Notes under the pieces: generated by a model
Told to the model about the DNA's origin: nothing
The model's input: the letters and a program-made list of their open reading frames with translations, nothing else
Database searches by the model: none
Origin: JBGVSA01 sp041807905
Lineage (GTDB): Bacteria; Pseudomonadota; Gammaproteobacteria; Burkholderiales; Rhodocyclaceae
Direction: 5' to 3'
Assembly: GCF_041807905.1 (NCBI RefSeq)
Contig: NZ_JBGVSA010000007.1
Span: 1 to 64,000, forward strand
Length of the DNA: 64,000 nt
Shown here: positions 27,976 to 37,224 of the stretch, piece by piece
Position numbering within the stretch: position 1 is the first letter of the stretch
How the letters are laid out: every line of letters starts with the position of its first letter
Translations under genes and position numbers: made by a program

Positions 27976-28063
27976 CCCCGCCGGCCGGGACGAACTCCCG
28001 GCCCACGCACTCAAGTCATCGAGACCAAGCCCGAACAACCAGCCAGCAAGACAGGGGCTTTCT
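27976..28063. repeat. Degenerate copy of the dispersed CCGGCCGGGA repeat
   Basis: This stretch contains GGCCGGGA-CGAAC-TCCCGGCC (a perfect 8-bp hairpin), then ACGCACTCAAG and GAACAACCAGCCAGCAAG. It parallels the second half of the large repeats at 35349-35576 and 35967-36193. It ends at the stop of the gallate dioxygenase gene. The 27796-28063 gap holds nothing else that I can name. Confidence 0.65.
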
Positions 28064-29374
28064 TCAGGGCGCCTTCTGCGCGCCCCCTTCGCGATTCCAG
28101 TCAAGCTTGCCCGCGTCCCTCCCCGCCACCGAGTACAGCGCCCCCGGCGCGTTGCGCGTGCGCTGGAAATCCTCCAGCGACTGTCCTCGCATCGCTGCGT
28201 AGATATGCAGGTTGGAAACACCGATGACCGCGCCCAGCTTCTCCAGCATGAAGAAGATCACACCGTAGTGGATCATCCCTCGCCAGTCGCGGCGGCGGAC
28301 GAGATCGCGCTCGGTTTCGGTCAGCCCTGCCCGTTCGAAGGCCGACTCTTCATCGGCCAGGAACGCCGCGCGTACTTCCGGGCGCACCAGTGCGTGCAGG
28401 AATTCGTTCAACCGATACGCCTTCACGCTGCGCTCGATGGTAAACGGGTACGTTCCGGCGAGTTGCTCCGCCCCGGCCAGTTGCTCGGCGCCGTGCCTCT
28501 GCCGACGCTCGCGTTCAGACGGCGGCGGAGGCGCTGCGGTGTTTTCGTAGATGGCAGTGGCGATACCGGTCATCGACGGCAAGTAGTACGCGCTGTGCTG
28601 GCAGCGCACGCGCGAGGCGAGCGCACCACGCATGACCAGCCACATGATGACTTCCGATCCTTCCATGCCGCCCAGCTCGGCATATTCCGCATGGGTCATC
28701 GAGGCCAGCGTTTCAGGATCATTCTCGAAGAGCTCCATGAAGCGCGCATCCCACTCCGTATTGTTGAAGCCGGCGCGCTCGCCGTGCACCTGATGCGACA
28801 AGCCACCGGTGGCGACGATCACCACGCGCAGCGGTTCGGGATAACTCTCGATGGCGCGCCTCAGGGACTGCCCGAGTCGATAGCAGCGACGCGCCGTCGG
28901 GATCGGGAACTGCAGCACGCCGATCTGCAGCGGCACGATGCGCACCGGCCATCCGTCCTCGCCGTGCGGACACAGCATCGACAGCGGCGAGAAGCAACCG
29001 TGGTCGAGCGCGCGCTCCTGGAAGAACGACATGTCGAACTCGTCGGCCATCAGCGACCGACCCAGATGCGCGGCAAATGCCGGGTCGCCGCCAATGGCCG
29101 GCAGTTGCCGCGCACCGCCCCCCTCGTCGGCCACCGCCCATTTTTGCCCCACACCCAACGCGAACGCAGAGTAGTGATCGAAGAAAAACGACGTGATGTG
29201 ATCGTTGTAGATGAACAGCAGCACGTCGGGCTTTTGCACGTCGAGCCACTGGCGCACCGGGTCGAATGCTTCGAACACCGGAGCCCATGCCGGGTCGCCC
29301 CGCTTGTCGCGGTCGTAGGCGAAACCGATGGTGGGCGTATGCGATGCGGCAATGCCGCCGATGATGGTAGCCAT
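28064..29374 (-). CDS. galA: Gallate dioxygenase (LigB-LigA fusion, class III extradiol)
   Basis: A 436-aa ring-cleaving enzyme. The N-terminal LigB-like domain (~1-280) has the iron-ligand region IGGIAASHTPTIGFAYD, FIYNDHITSFFFDHYSAF and VATGGLSHQVHGER. The C-terminal LigA-like domain (~300-410) has YRLNEFLHALVRPEVRAAFL. The fused layout and length match gallate dioxygenase (GalA) rather than two-gene protocatechuate 4,5-dioxygenase. It opens gallate with O2 to 4-oxalomesaconate. The linker holds a GAEQLA repeat (two copies in tandem near 28455-28495). It lies downstream of tannase on the same strand, so ester hydrolysis feeds ring cleavage. Confidence 0.88.
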   Translation of the reverse strand: MATIIGGIAASHTPTIGFAYDRDKRGDPAWAPVFEAFDPVRQWLDVQKPDVLLFIYNDHITSFFFDHYSAFALGVGQKWAVADEGGGARQLPAIGGDPAFAAHLGRSLMADEFDMSFFQERALDHGCFSPLSMLCPHGEDGWPVRIVPLQIGVLQFPIPTARRCYRLGQSLRRAIESYPEPLRVVIVATGGLSHQVHGERAGFNNTEWDARFMELFENDPETLASMTHAEYAELGGMEGSEVIMWLVMRGALASRVRCQHSAYYLPSMTGIATAIYENTAAPPPPSERERRQRHGAEQLAGAEQLAGTYPFTIERSVKAYRLNEFLHALVRPEVRAAFLADEESAFERAGLTETERDLVRRRDWRGMIHYGVIFFMLEKLGAVIGVSNLHIYAAMRGQSLEDFQRTRNAPGALYSVAGRDAGKLDWNREGGAQKAP

Positions 29375-29465
29375 GATGAGTCCTGAAATACCGCCCCCGC
29401 CCGGTCCTCACGGGCCGGGGCCGTCTTGCTTCGTTAAGTGATGGAATCGACCGTCCGTAGTGTCG

Positions 29466-31160
29466 CTATAGCGTCGGCGCGTACGGCACGTACCAGTCCG
29501 CGCCTGCCCAGTCCGGCACAAGGTCGGTGTAGAGCGCCGACGCACGGCTGTAACTGGCGGTGGCATTCACATCGCCCGTACCGTTGTATTTCGCCACCGC
29601 CGGATATGGATACAGCGGCCGCGACGCGGTGACGTTGTTGGAGGCGTCCGTGCGATACGTGGTGATCGCGTCGGGCGCCGTGCCTTGTTCGACCCACGCG
29701 ACCATGGCCGAGACCATGTCCATGCTGGGCAGCCCTTCGCCGCTGCCGCAGTGGGCAACGCCGGGCGCCAGGTACATGCGCATGAAGGCATCCATGGTGG
29801 TCTGCCCCATCGCGCGTTGCATGGCCTCGTAGTACGCGATGGTGCCGATCGGCGAGATGTGCTGGTCGGCCCAGCCATGCCACAGGATCAACTTGCCGCC
29901 CGAATCCTTGAACGCCGACAGGTCCGGATTGGTTGCGTCGTTGAACGGGTGGCGCGGACGCAGCTTGCTGTAGAACGCCTCGGTAAACTCGAACTGATCC
30001 ATCGTCGGCGGCGTGGCATCGGTAAAGATGAGATAGCGCGCACCGCTCACGATGTTGTCGCTGAACACCGAAGCAACCGGCACGTCGCTCGGCGGAATGA
30101 ACACTCCCGCCCAGTTCAACTCCGAGCCGAACTGCGGTCCGCCTGCCAGGATGCGCCGGTTGGTCGATGGATCGCGCGGGCCGTTGTACAGTTTGCTGGC
30201 CGTCGCGACCTCGGCCGCCGTGAGGCAATTACTGGTATCGGTTGCCCCGGCGGCGCACTGGATCGACGCCGGGTCGAACCTGCATTGGCGCGGGTCGGTC
30301 AGCAATCCGTCGGTCTGCCCGTCGAGCGCATCGCATGCTGCCACCACCGCCTTGTGCAGCACCGCCGCCTTGGACGGATACAGCACCACGTTGCCCGTGG
30401 ATAGCCCGTTGTCGCGATTGGAGCGCGCTTCCCAGCCGTGCAGCAGCGAGTTTTGGATCTGAAAGAGAAAGGCCGGCGCACCCGCGATGATTCCGTCATA
30501 GTCGTCCGGGTAGCGTTGCGCCGCCATCAGCGCCTCCCGCCCACCATCCGAACATCCGACGAAATACGCATACTTCTGCGCCTGCCCGTAGTAGGCCTGG
30601 ATCAGCTTGCGCGCGGCCAGCGTGGTCACGTGCACACCGCGGTAGGCAAAATCGGCGCGCTTCTGAGCATCCTGCGTCCACGTCGCGTCGGCGTTGGTGT
30701 GGCCCATGTTGGTGGAAGACAACACGAATCCGCCCGACTGCACCAGCGGGCAGCCGTACGCCTGCCCCGGATCGGCCGACGCGCTGATGTTGCCGCACAG
30801 GCCGCCACAACCCATGTCGAGCGAGCGCTGCGTCCAGCTCTCGATGGGCAACCTCACGCGGAAGCCCACCGTGGGCGCCAGCGTGCCCTCCACGGTGCAG
30901 AATTTGATGGCAGCGCCATTGACGGTGACCGTGCCTTCGGTCGCCGACGTGATGGTGCTGCCCGCGCCGCCGACCTCGGTCAGATCGACCGACTTCAGAC
31001 TGTCGCAACTGGCCACAGGCTTGACCACGTCGAGCGTGGCCGATGCCGGCGGCTGGCCCGTGTCGCCGGAGGTGTCGCTGCCGTTGTTATCGTCGCCGCA
31101 GGCGTACAGCGCAAGGCTGATGACGCATGCGGCAGTCGCCTGCCATGTCCGCATCTTCAT
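29466..31160 (-). CDS. Tannase/feruloyl esterase family lipoprotein
   Basis: A 564-aa secreted esterase. The signal peptide ends LALYAC, followed by GDDNN, a lipoprotein-type site, so it is probably membrane-anchored outside the cytoplasm. The catalytic Ser is in VGCSDGGREAL, the Asp in WHGWADQHIS and the His in GVAHCGSG. The Cys beside the Ser and the Cys beside the His form the family's disulfide that holds the active site together. It cleaves galloyl or feruloyl esters. It sits between TRAP transporter genes and gallate dioxygenase. Confidence 0.88.
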   Translation of the reverse strand: MKMRTWQATAACVISLALYACGDDNNGSDTSGDTGQPPASATLDVVKPVASCDSLKSVDLTEVGGAGSTITSATEGTVTVNGAAIKFCTVEGTLAPTVGFRVRLPIESWTQRSLDMGCGGLCGNISASADPGQAYGCPLVQSGGFVLSSTNMGHTNADATWTQDAQKRADFAYRGVHVTTLAARKLIQAYYGQAQKYAYFVGCSDGGREALMAAQRYPDDYDGIIAGAPAFLFQIQNSLLHGWEARSNRDNGLSTGNVVLYPSKAAVLHKAVVAACDALDGQTDGLLTDPRQCRFDPASIQCAAGATDTSNCLTAAEVATASKLYNGPRDPSTNRRILAGGPQFGSELNWAGVFIPPSDVPVASVFSDNIVSGARYLIFTDATPPTMDQFEFTEAFYSKLRPRHPFNDATNPDLSAFKDSGGKLILWHGWADQHISPIGTIAYYEAMQRAMGQTTMDAFMRMYLAPGVAHCGSGEGLPSMDMVSAMVAWVEQGTAPDAITTYRTDASNNVTASRPLYPYPAVAKYNGTGDVNATASYSRASALYTDLVPDWAGADWYVPYAPTL

Positions 31161-31199
31161 GGTGTCTCCTCTCTTCGGTGGGCTACATGAGGTGCGGAC

Positions 31200-32525
31200 C
31201 TATCCAAACGTCCGCACCAGGACCAAAGCAATCGAAGGGAATGCAAGCAGCAGCGCAATGCGCACGAAGTCCGACGCGAGGAAGGGAATCACCCCCTTGA
31301 ACGTTTCGGACAGCGGCACGTCACGCGCCAGCCGGTTGATGATGTATACGTTCATGCCCACTGGCGGATGCACCAGCCCGATCTCCACCACCATCAGCGC
31401 GAGGATGCCGAACCACACACTCTTGTCGGTCGCGTTCATGCCGTAGAAATCCAGGCCCATGACGATCGGATAGAAGATCGGAATCGTGAGTAGGATCATC
31501 GCCAGGCTGTCCATGACGCAGCCGAGTACGATGTAGATGCCGAGAATGGCGATCAGCACCAGCATCGGCGACAGGTGGCTGGCCTGCACCCAGGCGGCCA
31601 GTTCCACCGGCATCTGCGACAACGCCAGCGCGGTGTTGAGCATGTCCGCCCCCATCAGCACCAGGTAGATCATGGCGGTGCCCTGCGCCGTGCCGACCAG
31701 ACTTGCCTGGAACGCGCTCCATCGCATGCCGCGCAGCACGCCCAGAATCCCGCACGCCGCCGCGCCGATGGCCGCCGCTTCGGTCGGATTGGCCCAGCCG
31801 CCGTAGATGCCCACGATCACCACGAAGAACACACCGAGAACGGGCAGCACCTGGGCGAGTGCGCGCAGCCTTTCGGACCACGACGCAACTTCGCCCGCGG
31901 GGGCCGAGGCCGGACGCAGGATCACGAAGATCCGCACCACCAGCATGTAGCCGAGCATGGCGATGATCCCCGGCAACACGGCGGCCATGAACAGCTTGCC
32001 GATCGACTCCTGCGTGAGGATGGCGTAGATGACCAGCGGCACAGACGGCGGAATCAGGATGCCCAGCGTGCCACCGGCGGCCAGTGCGCCGGTCGACAGG
32101 CTGCCGGCATAGCCGAAGCGGCGCAGCTCCGGCAACGCCACCTGCCCCATGGTGGCCGCAGTGGCGAGCGACGAGCCGCAGATCGCGCCGAAACCCGCGC
32201 ACGCCCCCACCGCCGCCATCGCCACGCCGCCACGCAAATGCCCCAGGAACGCCGTGACGAAGCGGAACAATGCCGCCGACAATCCACCGTGCGTGGCGAA
32301 CTGCCCCATCAGCAGAAAGAGCGGAATCACCGCGATGTCATAGTTGGACAGACGCGCGTAGGCGACCATCTTGAGCGCGGCAAGCAGCCGCGTCGTGTCG
32401 AACGCGGACAGCGCCCAATAGCCCGACGCCCCCATGAAGAACATCGCGATGCCGATCGGCACGCGAAGCACCAGCAGGACCATCAACAGCGCGAAGATCA
32501 TCGCGCCGATCTGAATACCGGTCAT
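31200..32525 (-). CDS. dctM: TRAP transporter large permease DctM
   Basis: A 441-aa inner-membrane protein with about 12 helices. Family segments include RVPIGIAMFFMGASGYW, GSSLATAATMGQVALPEL, GTLGILIPPSVPLVIYAIL and LVHPPVGMNVYII. It moves a carboxylate substrate with Na+ together with DctQ. The start at 32525 overlaps the dctQ stop as ATGA; the frame stays open upstream only as overlap with dctQ. Tannase follows 39 bp downstream, so the imported compound is probably a gallate-type acid. Confidence 0.92.
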   Translation of the reverse strand: MTGIQIGAMIFALLMVLLVLRVPIGIAMFFMGASGYWALSAFDTTRLLAALKMVAYARLSNYDIAVIPLFLLMGQFATHGGLSAALFRFVTAFLGHLRGGVAMAAVGACAGFGAICGSSLATAATMGQVALPELRRFGYAGSLSTGALAAGGTLGILIPPSVPLVIYAILTQESIGKLFMAAVLPGIIAMLGYMLVVRIFVILRPASAPAGEVASWSERLRALAQVLPVLGVFFVVIVGIYGGWANPTEAAAIGAAACGILGVLRGMRWSAFQASLVGTAQGTAMIYLVLMGADMLNTALALSQMPVELAAWVQASHLSPMLVLIAILGIYIVLGCVMDSLAMILLTIPIFYPIVMGLDFYGMNATDKSVWFGILALMVVEIGLVHPPVGMNVYIINRLARDVPLSETFKGVIPFLASDFVRIALLLAFPSIALVLVRTFG

Positions 32526-33058
32526 GCGCGACCTCCCTTCGCCGCCGCGCACAGGTGCTGCCACGAGCGATACGCACCGGCCAGCGCCAGCAAGGCAAAG
32601 CCGGGCACCATCGCCATCTGCGGAACCCACATCGGCCAATCGAGCAGCATGCTGCGCTCGCCGGCCTCGCGCACCGCCCACGCGCCGGCAGCCGAACGCC
32701 ATGCGATGAGTGCGCCGAACAGCGCAACCAGGAACGAACCGAAAGCGTCGAGCGCGTGGATCTTGCGCGGCGACAGCCTGGTGGTGAAGAAGTCGACCTT
32801 CACGTCGCCGCCCGCCATATGGCACCAGGCAAAGAATGAAGCGGATGCGAATGCTGCGCACATCTGCAGCATTTCAACGTCGCCCATGACGGGGCTGGAA
32901 AACAACTTGCGGCCGGTGATGGACACCACGCTCATCACCACGATCGCCACGAACACCAGCGAACCGGCGATCGCGAACACGCGGCAGACCGCGCGCAAGG
33001 CGCGCCCGTAGGCGCCCTCGGGCAGCGACGGCTCAGCCATCGCAACAGAATCGGACAT
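32522..33058 (-). CDS. dctQ: TRAP transporter small permease DctQ
   Basis: A 178-aa four-helix membrane protein. Family features include GRKLFSSPVMGDVEMLQMCAA in the first half and a membrane-proximal GGDVKVDFFTTRLSPR loop. It pairs with DctM as the membrane module of a TRAP importer. The start is ATG 33058 (MSDSVAMAEP). Confidence 0.88.
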   Translation of the reverse strand: MSDSVAMAEPSLPEGAYGRALRAVCRVFAIAGSLVFVAIVVMSVVSITGRKLFSSPVMGDVEMLQMCAAFASASFFAWCHMAGGDVKVDFFTTRLSPRKIHALDAFGSFLVALFGALIAWRSAAGAWAVREAGERSMLLDWPMWVPQMAMVPGFALLALAGAYRSWQHLCAAAKGGRA

Positions 33059-33071
33059 GACAACTCCTGCA

Positions 33072-33092
33072 CCGCCGGCGCGAGGCCGGCGG
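33072..33092 (-). terminator. Intra-operon hairpin between dctP and dctQ
   Basis: CCGCCGGC-GCGAG-GCCGGCGG forms a perfect 8-bp stem without a T-run in the 71-bp gap after dctP. Such hairpins often give more binding protein than permease by mRNA protection or partial termination. Confidence 0.5.
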
Positions 33093-33129
33093 AGAACGTA
33101 GATGGGATGCGAGAGAAAGGTGCGCGGGT

Positions 33130-34161
33130 CTAGCGCGACGCGTACTTGTCGATCAGCGCACGCGCTCCGTCGTACAGCTTCTTGCCCCCAAGGCCCTTGG
33201 CATCCATCTCCTTGACCCACGCGTCGGTGACGCTCTGGGCGGCCTTCTTCCAGTTGGCAAGTTCCGAGGCCGGAATGACGTTGGTGGTGTTGCCCGTGGT
33301 GAGCTTCTTGCCTTCGGCATCGGCCTGGATGAACACCGCGCCGATATGCGCCGAGAAGTCTGCGCCGCTGTTGGCATCGATGACTTTCTTCAGGTCCGGC
33401 GGCAGGCTGTCATAGCGTTGCTGGTTCATCGCAAACACGAAGGTCGACGTGTAGATGGCGCGCTCGGACGGGTCCGTCTCGGAGTGGTACTTGACCAGTT
33501 CCTGGATCTTCACCGAAGGCACCACTTCATACGGCACCAGCGCACCGTCGATCACGCCCTTGGCGAGCGCATCGCTCACCGCCGGCACCGGCATCGCCAC
33601 GGGCGTCGCGCCCAGTGCGGCGAGCAGCTTGGTCGTCTGCCGCGTCGGAGCGCGCAGCTTCATGCCCTGGAAGTCGGTCATCCTGGTGATCGGCTTGTTG
33701 ACCATGTGGAACACGCCGCGGCCATGCACATGGAATGCCATCGGATGCATGCCCTTGAACTCGTCCGATGCGTATTGCTGAACGTAGTCCCACAGCGCGC
33801 GACTGGTGCTCTCGGCGTTCTGCATCATGAACGGCAGCTCGAAGGCCTCTACCTTCGGATACCGCCCCGGCGTGTAGCCGGGCAACGTCCAGATGACATC
33901 GACAATGCCATCGCGCAACTGGTCCACCAGTTGTGGCGGCGTACCGCCGAGCTGCATGGACGGATAGATCTGGCAGCGAATGCGCTTGTTCGACTCCGCT
34001 GCGATCTTGTCGCACCAGGGCTGGATGAACATTTGCTGTGCGTACGAATTGGCAGGCAGGAAGTGATGGACTTTCAGCACGACCTCATCGGCCGCGCGCG
34101 CTGCTGGCAGCATGGTCATGATGAAGGTCGCCGCCAGGGCAGCGCGTCGGAAAAGCGTCAT
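33130..34161 (-). CDS. dctP: TRAP transporter substrate-binding protein DctP
   Basis: A 343-aa periplasmic binding protein. The signal peptide ALAATFIMTMLPAARAAD is cleaved near residue 24. Family features are LKVHHFLPANSYAQQ, QIYPSMQLGGTPPQL and the Arg in MKLRAPTRQTTKLL that binds the substrate carboxylate. It is the first gene of a minus-strand operon dctP-dctQ-dctM-tannase-galA. Start ATG 34161 gives a proper signal peptide. The ligand is inferred to be gallate or a galloyl acid. Confidence 0.9.
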   Translation of the reverse strand: MTLFRRAALAATFIMTMLPAARAADEVVLKVHHFLPANSYAQQMFIQPWCDKIAAESNKRIRCQIYPSMQLGGTPPQLVDQLRDGIVDVIWTLPGYTPGRYPKVEAFELPFMMQNAESTSRALWDYVQQYASDEFKGMHPMAFHVHGRGVFHMVNKPITRMTDFQGMKLRAPTRQTTKLLAALGATPVAMPVPAVSDALAKGVIDGALVPYEVVPSVKIQELVKYHSETDPSERAIYTSTFVFAMNQQRYDSLPPDLKKVIDANSGADFSAHIGAVFIQADAEGKKLTTGNTTNVIPASELANWKKAAQSVTDAWVKEMDAKGLGGKKLYDGARALIDKYASR

Positions 34162-34269
34162 TGCATGTCTCCCGTTGGTTGTTGTCCGCGAGGTTGCGGC
34201 ACTCTCTATTGATGTAGCGCAGTGTAGAAATGACAAAACGCTGCTATAAGATGCCGCCGCGCGGGGCGC

Positions 34270-34286
34270 GATAACTCTGCGTTATC
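34270..34286. promoter_or_regulatory. LysR-type operator dyad
   Basis: GATAAC-TCTGC-GTTATC is a perfect 6-bp dyad containing a T-N11-A LysR box. It lies 10 bp before the LysR gene at 34296 and in the 134-bp region divergent to dctP. It probably serves autoregulation and control of the TRAP-tannase-galA operon. Confidence 0.6.
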
Positions 34287-34295
34287 ATTCGCCGC

Positions 34296-35198
34296 ATGAA
34301 GCTCACAAGCCTGAAAGCCCTGGTCGCGGCCATCGAAGAAGGCAGCCTGCGTTCGGCCGCCAAACGGCTCGGCGTCTCCCAGCCGGCGCTGACCAAAATG
34401 ATCCGCGAACTGGAGCGGGAGCTCTCCGCCACCCTGCTCCTGCGCTCCACCACCGGTGTCCTCGCCACCGCCCAGGGCATGGTTTTGTACGAACGCGCCC
34501 TGGCCGCCGACCGCGAACTCGAACACGCCGTCGACCAGATCCGCCAGCTTGGCGGGCGCATGTCGGGGTCGCTCGCCATCGGCGCCGTGCCGCTGGCGGT
34601 GATGTTGCTGATCCCCGAGACGCTGCGCACCTTCGGCCGCGAATTCCCCGAAATCCAGCTCCGCATTACCGAAGAGCTCTACATCGCGCAGCTCACGCGC
34701 CTGCGCAAAGGCGAAGTCGACATCGCCCTGGGGCCGCTCCCCGAACACCTGCCGCCAGGCGAATTTGCCGTCGAAACGCTGATGCCCATCGACATGGTCA
34801 TCGTCGTCCGCCGTGGCAACCCTCTGGCCCGCGCCCGCAAATTGGCCGACCTGGCCGAAGCGCGCTGGGTCTATACGGGTTCCACGCCGGATACGGGCTA
34901 CGCCAAGACGCTCTACGAATCGCACGGCATGACTCCGCCCCCGGCCGGCGCCCTGGTCAATTCGACGCTCGGGCTGTTGTCGATCGTGGGCAGCGGAAAC
35001 TGCGTCGGCCTGCTCCCCCGTCAGATCGCCGTTCACCCGTTTGCCATGCAGCATCTGGAGATCGTGTCCGTGGCCGAGGGGCCGCTACGGCTGACGCTCG
35101 GCGCGCTGGCGCGGGCGGATTCGGCGCTCAAGCCGAGCGTGCGGCACTTTTTGGCGCATTTGCATCGGGCGGCGCATTACTTGAGTCATGGAACATAA
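34296..35198 (+). CDS. LysR-family regulator, probable control of tannase/gallate operon
   Basis: A 300-aa LysR regulator. The HTH is LRSAAKRLGVSQPALTKMIREL, and the co-inducer domain spans ~90-290 with SLAIGAVPLAVMLLIPETL and MVIVVRRGNPLARA. It is divergent from dctP, with the dyad at 34270-34286 between. It resembles the regulators found beside aromatic acid genes (GalR/LigR-like), but the effector is not known. Confidence 0.88.
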   Translation: MKLTSLKALVAAIEEGSLRSAAKRLGVSQPALTKMIRELERELSATLLLRSTTGVLATAQGMVLYERALAADRELEHAVDQIRQLGGRMSGSLAIGAVPLAVMLLIPETLRTFGREFPEIQLRITEELYIAQLTRLRKGEVDIALGPLPEHLPPGEFAVETLMPIDMVIVVRRGNPLARARKLADLAEARWVYTGSTPDTGYAKTLYESHGMTPPPAGALVNSTLGLLSIVGSGNCVGLLPRQIAVHPFAMQHLEIVSVAEGPLRLTLGALARADSALKPSVRHFLAHLHRAAHYLSHGT

Positions 35199-35348
35199 AA
35201 GGCGGGGATTCCGCGCTTGCGGGCTTTTTTGAGAAGCCCTTTCTTGCTTGGGTGCTGGTCTATCAACGGTAGCGGCGACTACTGATGGTCGACGGAGGGG
35301 TGTTCGCCCCAACCGGACTTGCGTTCCTGCGCGGAGGCTTCCTCGAAA

Positions 35349-35576
35349 AAGCCCTTTCTTGCTTTCTGGTCGGTTGTTCTAGCTTGGTCGCGACTACTTG
35401 GGTACGTTGGCCGGGAGTTCGCCCCGGCGGGCGAGTAACTTCTTTGTTATCGACAAAGAAGTCACCAAGAAAGCGACCCCACAGCGTCGTCGGCCTACGG
35501 CCGATCCCCTGCGCTGCGCGGTCGAGAAGGCGGCTGCGGAACTCGTCGCTACGCTCCTCAAACAGTCCTCGCCGAC
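35349..35576 (+). repeat. Large inverted repeat, left copy
   Basis: About 228 bp running from AAGCCCTTTCTTGCTTTCTG to GTCCTCGCCGAC. It is close to identical, in reverse orientation, to 35967-36193; the middle portion GGCCGGGAGTTCGCCCCGGC and the following TAACTTCTTTGTTATCGAC match exactly. The two copies could pair into a long stem or recombine, inverting the 390 bp between them. Confidence 0.75.
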
Positions 35577-35966
35577 GGCTTCGCCGCAACCTTTTCGCCC
35601 TGTGCTGCTCGGCGACGCTGAATGGGGTGCCCACACCACGCAGCATGGTTGTTCGGGCGAAAGGCAAAAAACTCCTCGCTTCTACTTCTTCGTGCTCTCG
35701 CTAGAGCTTGTACCAATTCAACATCATCACTGATGGAGCGATGTCGTCAGTTCGCGAACGGCGGATGGCGCTTCACTTCTCCGCCCGACGCACTACCCGC
35801 GACATCTGGAATCTCGCTGCGCATGCTGCATGCACTTTGCGGTACACGCACGACGTGCCACACACAATGAAGAGGCTTTAGCTCCATGCACTTCGAGGTG
35901 TTTGCTATGGCCGGCCCCTTCTGAGCCGCCGAGCAACGCAGACAAGTCAGGCTGCCCGCGTAGCGG

Positions 35967-36193
35967 GTCGGCGAGGACTGTCTGAGCCCGAAGGGCGAGT
36001 TCCGCAGCCGCCTGACTTGACGAGTAGCGCAGGGGACCAGCCGCAGGCTGGCGGCGATGTAGGGGTCGCTTTCTTGGTGACTTCTTTGTCGATAACAAAG
36101 AAGTTACTCGCCCGCCGGGGCGAACTCCCGGCCAACGCACCTAAGCAGTCGCGACCAAGTTCGAACAACCAACCAGAAAGCAAGAAAGGGCTT
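35967..36193 (-). repeat. Large inverted repeat, right copy
   Basis: The mirror copy of 35349-35576, about 227 bp. Differences cluster in the segment between the hairpin and the GTCGGCGAGGACTG end. The repeat carries AACAAAGAAGTTACTCGCCC and GCGACCAAG blocks also seen in the degenerate copies. Confidence 0.75.
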
Positions 36194-36329
36194 CTAGTTC
36201 GATGACAAAGAAGTCACTCACCCGCCCGGGCGACCCCCCGGCCGCCGAGCATTTGCAGTCGCGCCAACGCTCGCATAGCGGCGAAAGCCAGGCAGGAAAG
36301 GGCTTCACCCCAAGGCCCCACGTCCGACC

Positions 36330-37214
36330 TCAGGACGCCTCGATGATCCGCCTCAACAACCCTGCCGTCCGCAAGATCAGCGGCGTCGTCCGCTTCTGCG
36401 CCGGCGTCACCAGACACAGCGTATTAAGAATCCCCGCATCGGCAAACGGCGCCAGCGCCAGCCGCTCCGGATGATCGTAGGAGCGGATCGCCTCCTCGCC
36501 CAACGCAGCGTGCCCCATCCCCGCCGCCACCAGATCGAGGATCACCGGCACGCTCGAGACCTCCCACACCACATTGAGCTGCACACCCGCCATCGCGGCC
36601 GCGGACTCCATCAGGTTGCGGAAGGTCTGCCCGCGCTGCGGCATCACCAGCGGGTAGCGCGCGAGTTGCTGCAGGGTGACGGGCTTGCCTGGCGACTGAC
36701 CGACCGGGCTGATCAGGCACAGGCGCTCCTGCCGCAGCGGCAGGATGTCGAGCGCGGGAATCGCTTCAGGGCTGTACATCAGCGCCATGTCGCTGCGACC
36801 GGTGAGCAGCCATTCGGTCAGGTGAACCGAAAAGCCCTCCACCACCGCCAACCGCGCGCGCGGCATTTCGGCCTGAAAGGCGCGGATCAGGGCCAGCGTG
36901 TGCAAGCGGGCGAGCGTTGGCGGCATCGCCACGGTGACCTGCCCGACCGGTTCGTTGCGTTGCGCGAGCAGGTCCTCCTTGGCGCGCGTGACCATGTGGA
37001 GGATGTCCTGGCAGTGTTCGAGCAAGCGCTGGCCGGCATCCGTGAGCCGCACGCCACGACCGTGTCGAAGCAGCAACGTCTCGTGCAGTTCGATCTCCAG
37101 CGCGCGCACCTGGCGGCTCAGGGCGGGCTGCGCAACACCCAGTACGAGCGCGGCTTTGCTGAAGCTGCCGTGCTCGGCGACGTGAACAAACGTTTGCAGC
37201 TGATTCAGGTTCAT
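36330..37214 (-). CDS. LysR-family transcriptional regulator
   Basis: A 294-aa LysR regulator. The HTH is SFSKAALVLGVAQPALSRQVRAL, then LLRHGRGVRLTDAGQRLLEH; the effector domain spans ~90-290. It belongs to the NAC/CbbR-like group by feel only. It is divergent from the ligJ-ligK operon beginning at 37335. Dyads in the 120-bp gap are listed separately. Confidence 0.88.
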   Translation of the reverse strand: MNLNQLQTFVHVAEHGSFSKAALVLGVAQPALSRQVRALEIELHETLLLRHGRGVRLTDAGQRLLEHCQDILHMVTRAKEDLLAQRNEPVGQVTVAMPPTLARLHTLALIRAFQAEMPRARLAVVEGFSVHLTEWLLTGRSDMALMYSPEAIPALDILPLRQERLCLISPVGQSPGKPVTLQQLARYPLVMPQRGQTFRNLMESAAAMAGVQLNVVWEVSSVPVILDLVAAGMGHAALGEEAIRSYDHPERLALAPFADAGILNTLCLVTPAQKRTTPLILRTAGLLRRIIEAS

Positions 37215-37224
37215 GCGCGGATAT

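Larger units (their letters stand above)
35229..36305. repeat. Non-coding repeat block with large inverted repeats
   Basis: Between two LysR genes lies 1.1 kb without a credible gene. It is a mosaic of at least four copies of one repeat: a degenerate copy (~35229-35340), a full copy (35349-35576), an inverted full copy (35967-36193) and a degenerate partial copy (~36201-36305). A fifth remnant is at 27976-28063. Each full copy has an internal hairpin ACTTCTTTGT/ACAAAGAAGT and a CCGGG/CCCGG hairpin. No transposase is seen. Confidence 0.75.

Noticed and set aside
27932..29386. A 484-residue plus-strand open frame opposite gallate dioxygenase
   Set aside because: The minus-strand gene has full dioxygenase motifs; the opposite frame has none.
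35285..35733. Open frames in the repeat block
   Set aside because: They run across inverted repeat copies and hairpins, and show no protein-like conservation; they are chance frames in repeated DNA.
35229..36305. CRISPR array
   Set aside because: The repeats are long, few, mixed in orientation and not spaced regularly; no cas genes are present. No CRISPR was seen elsewhere.
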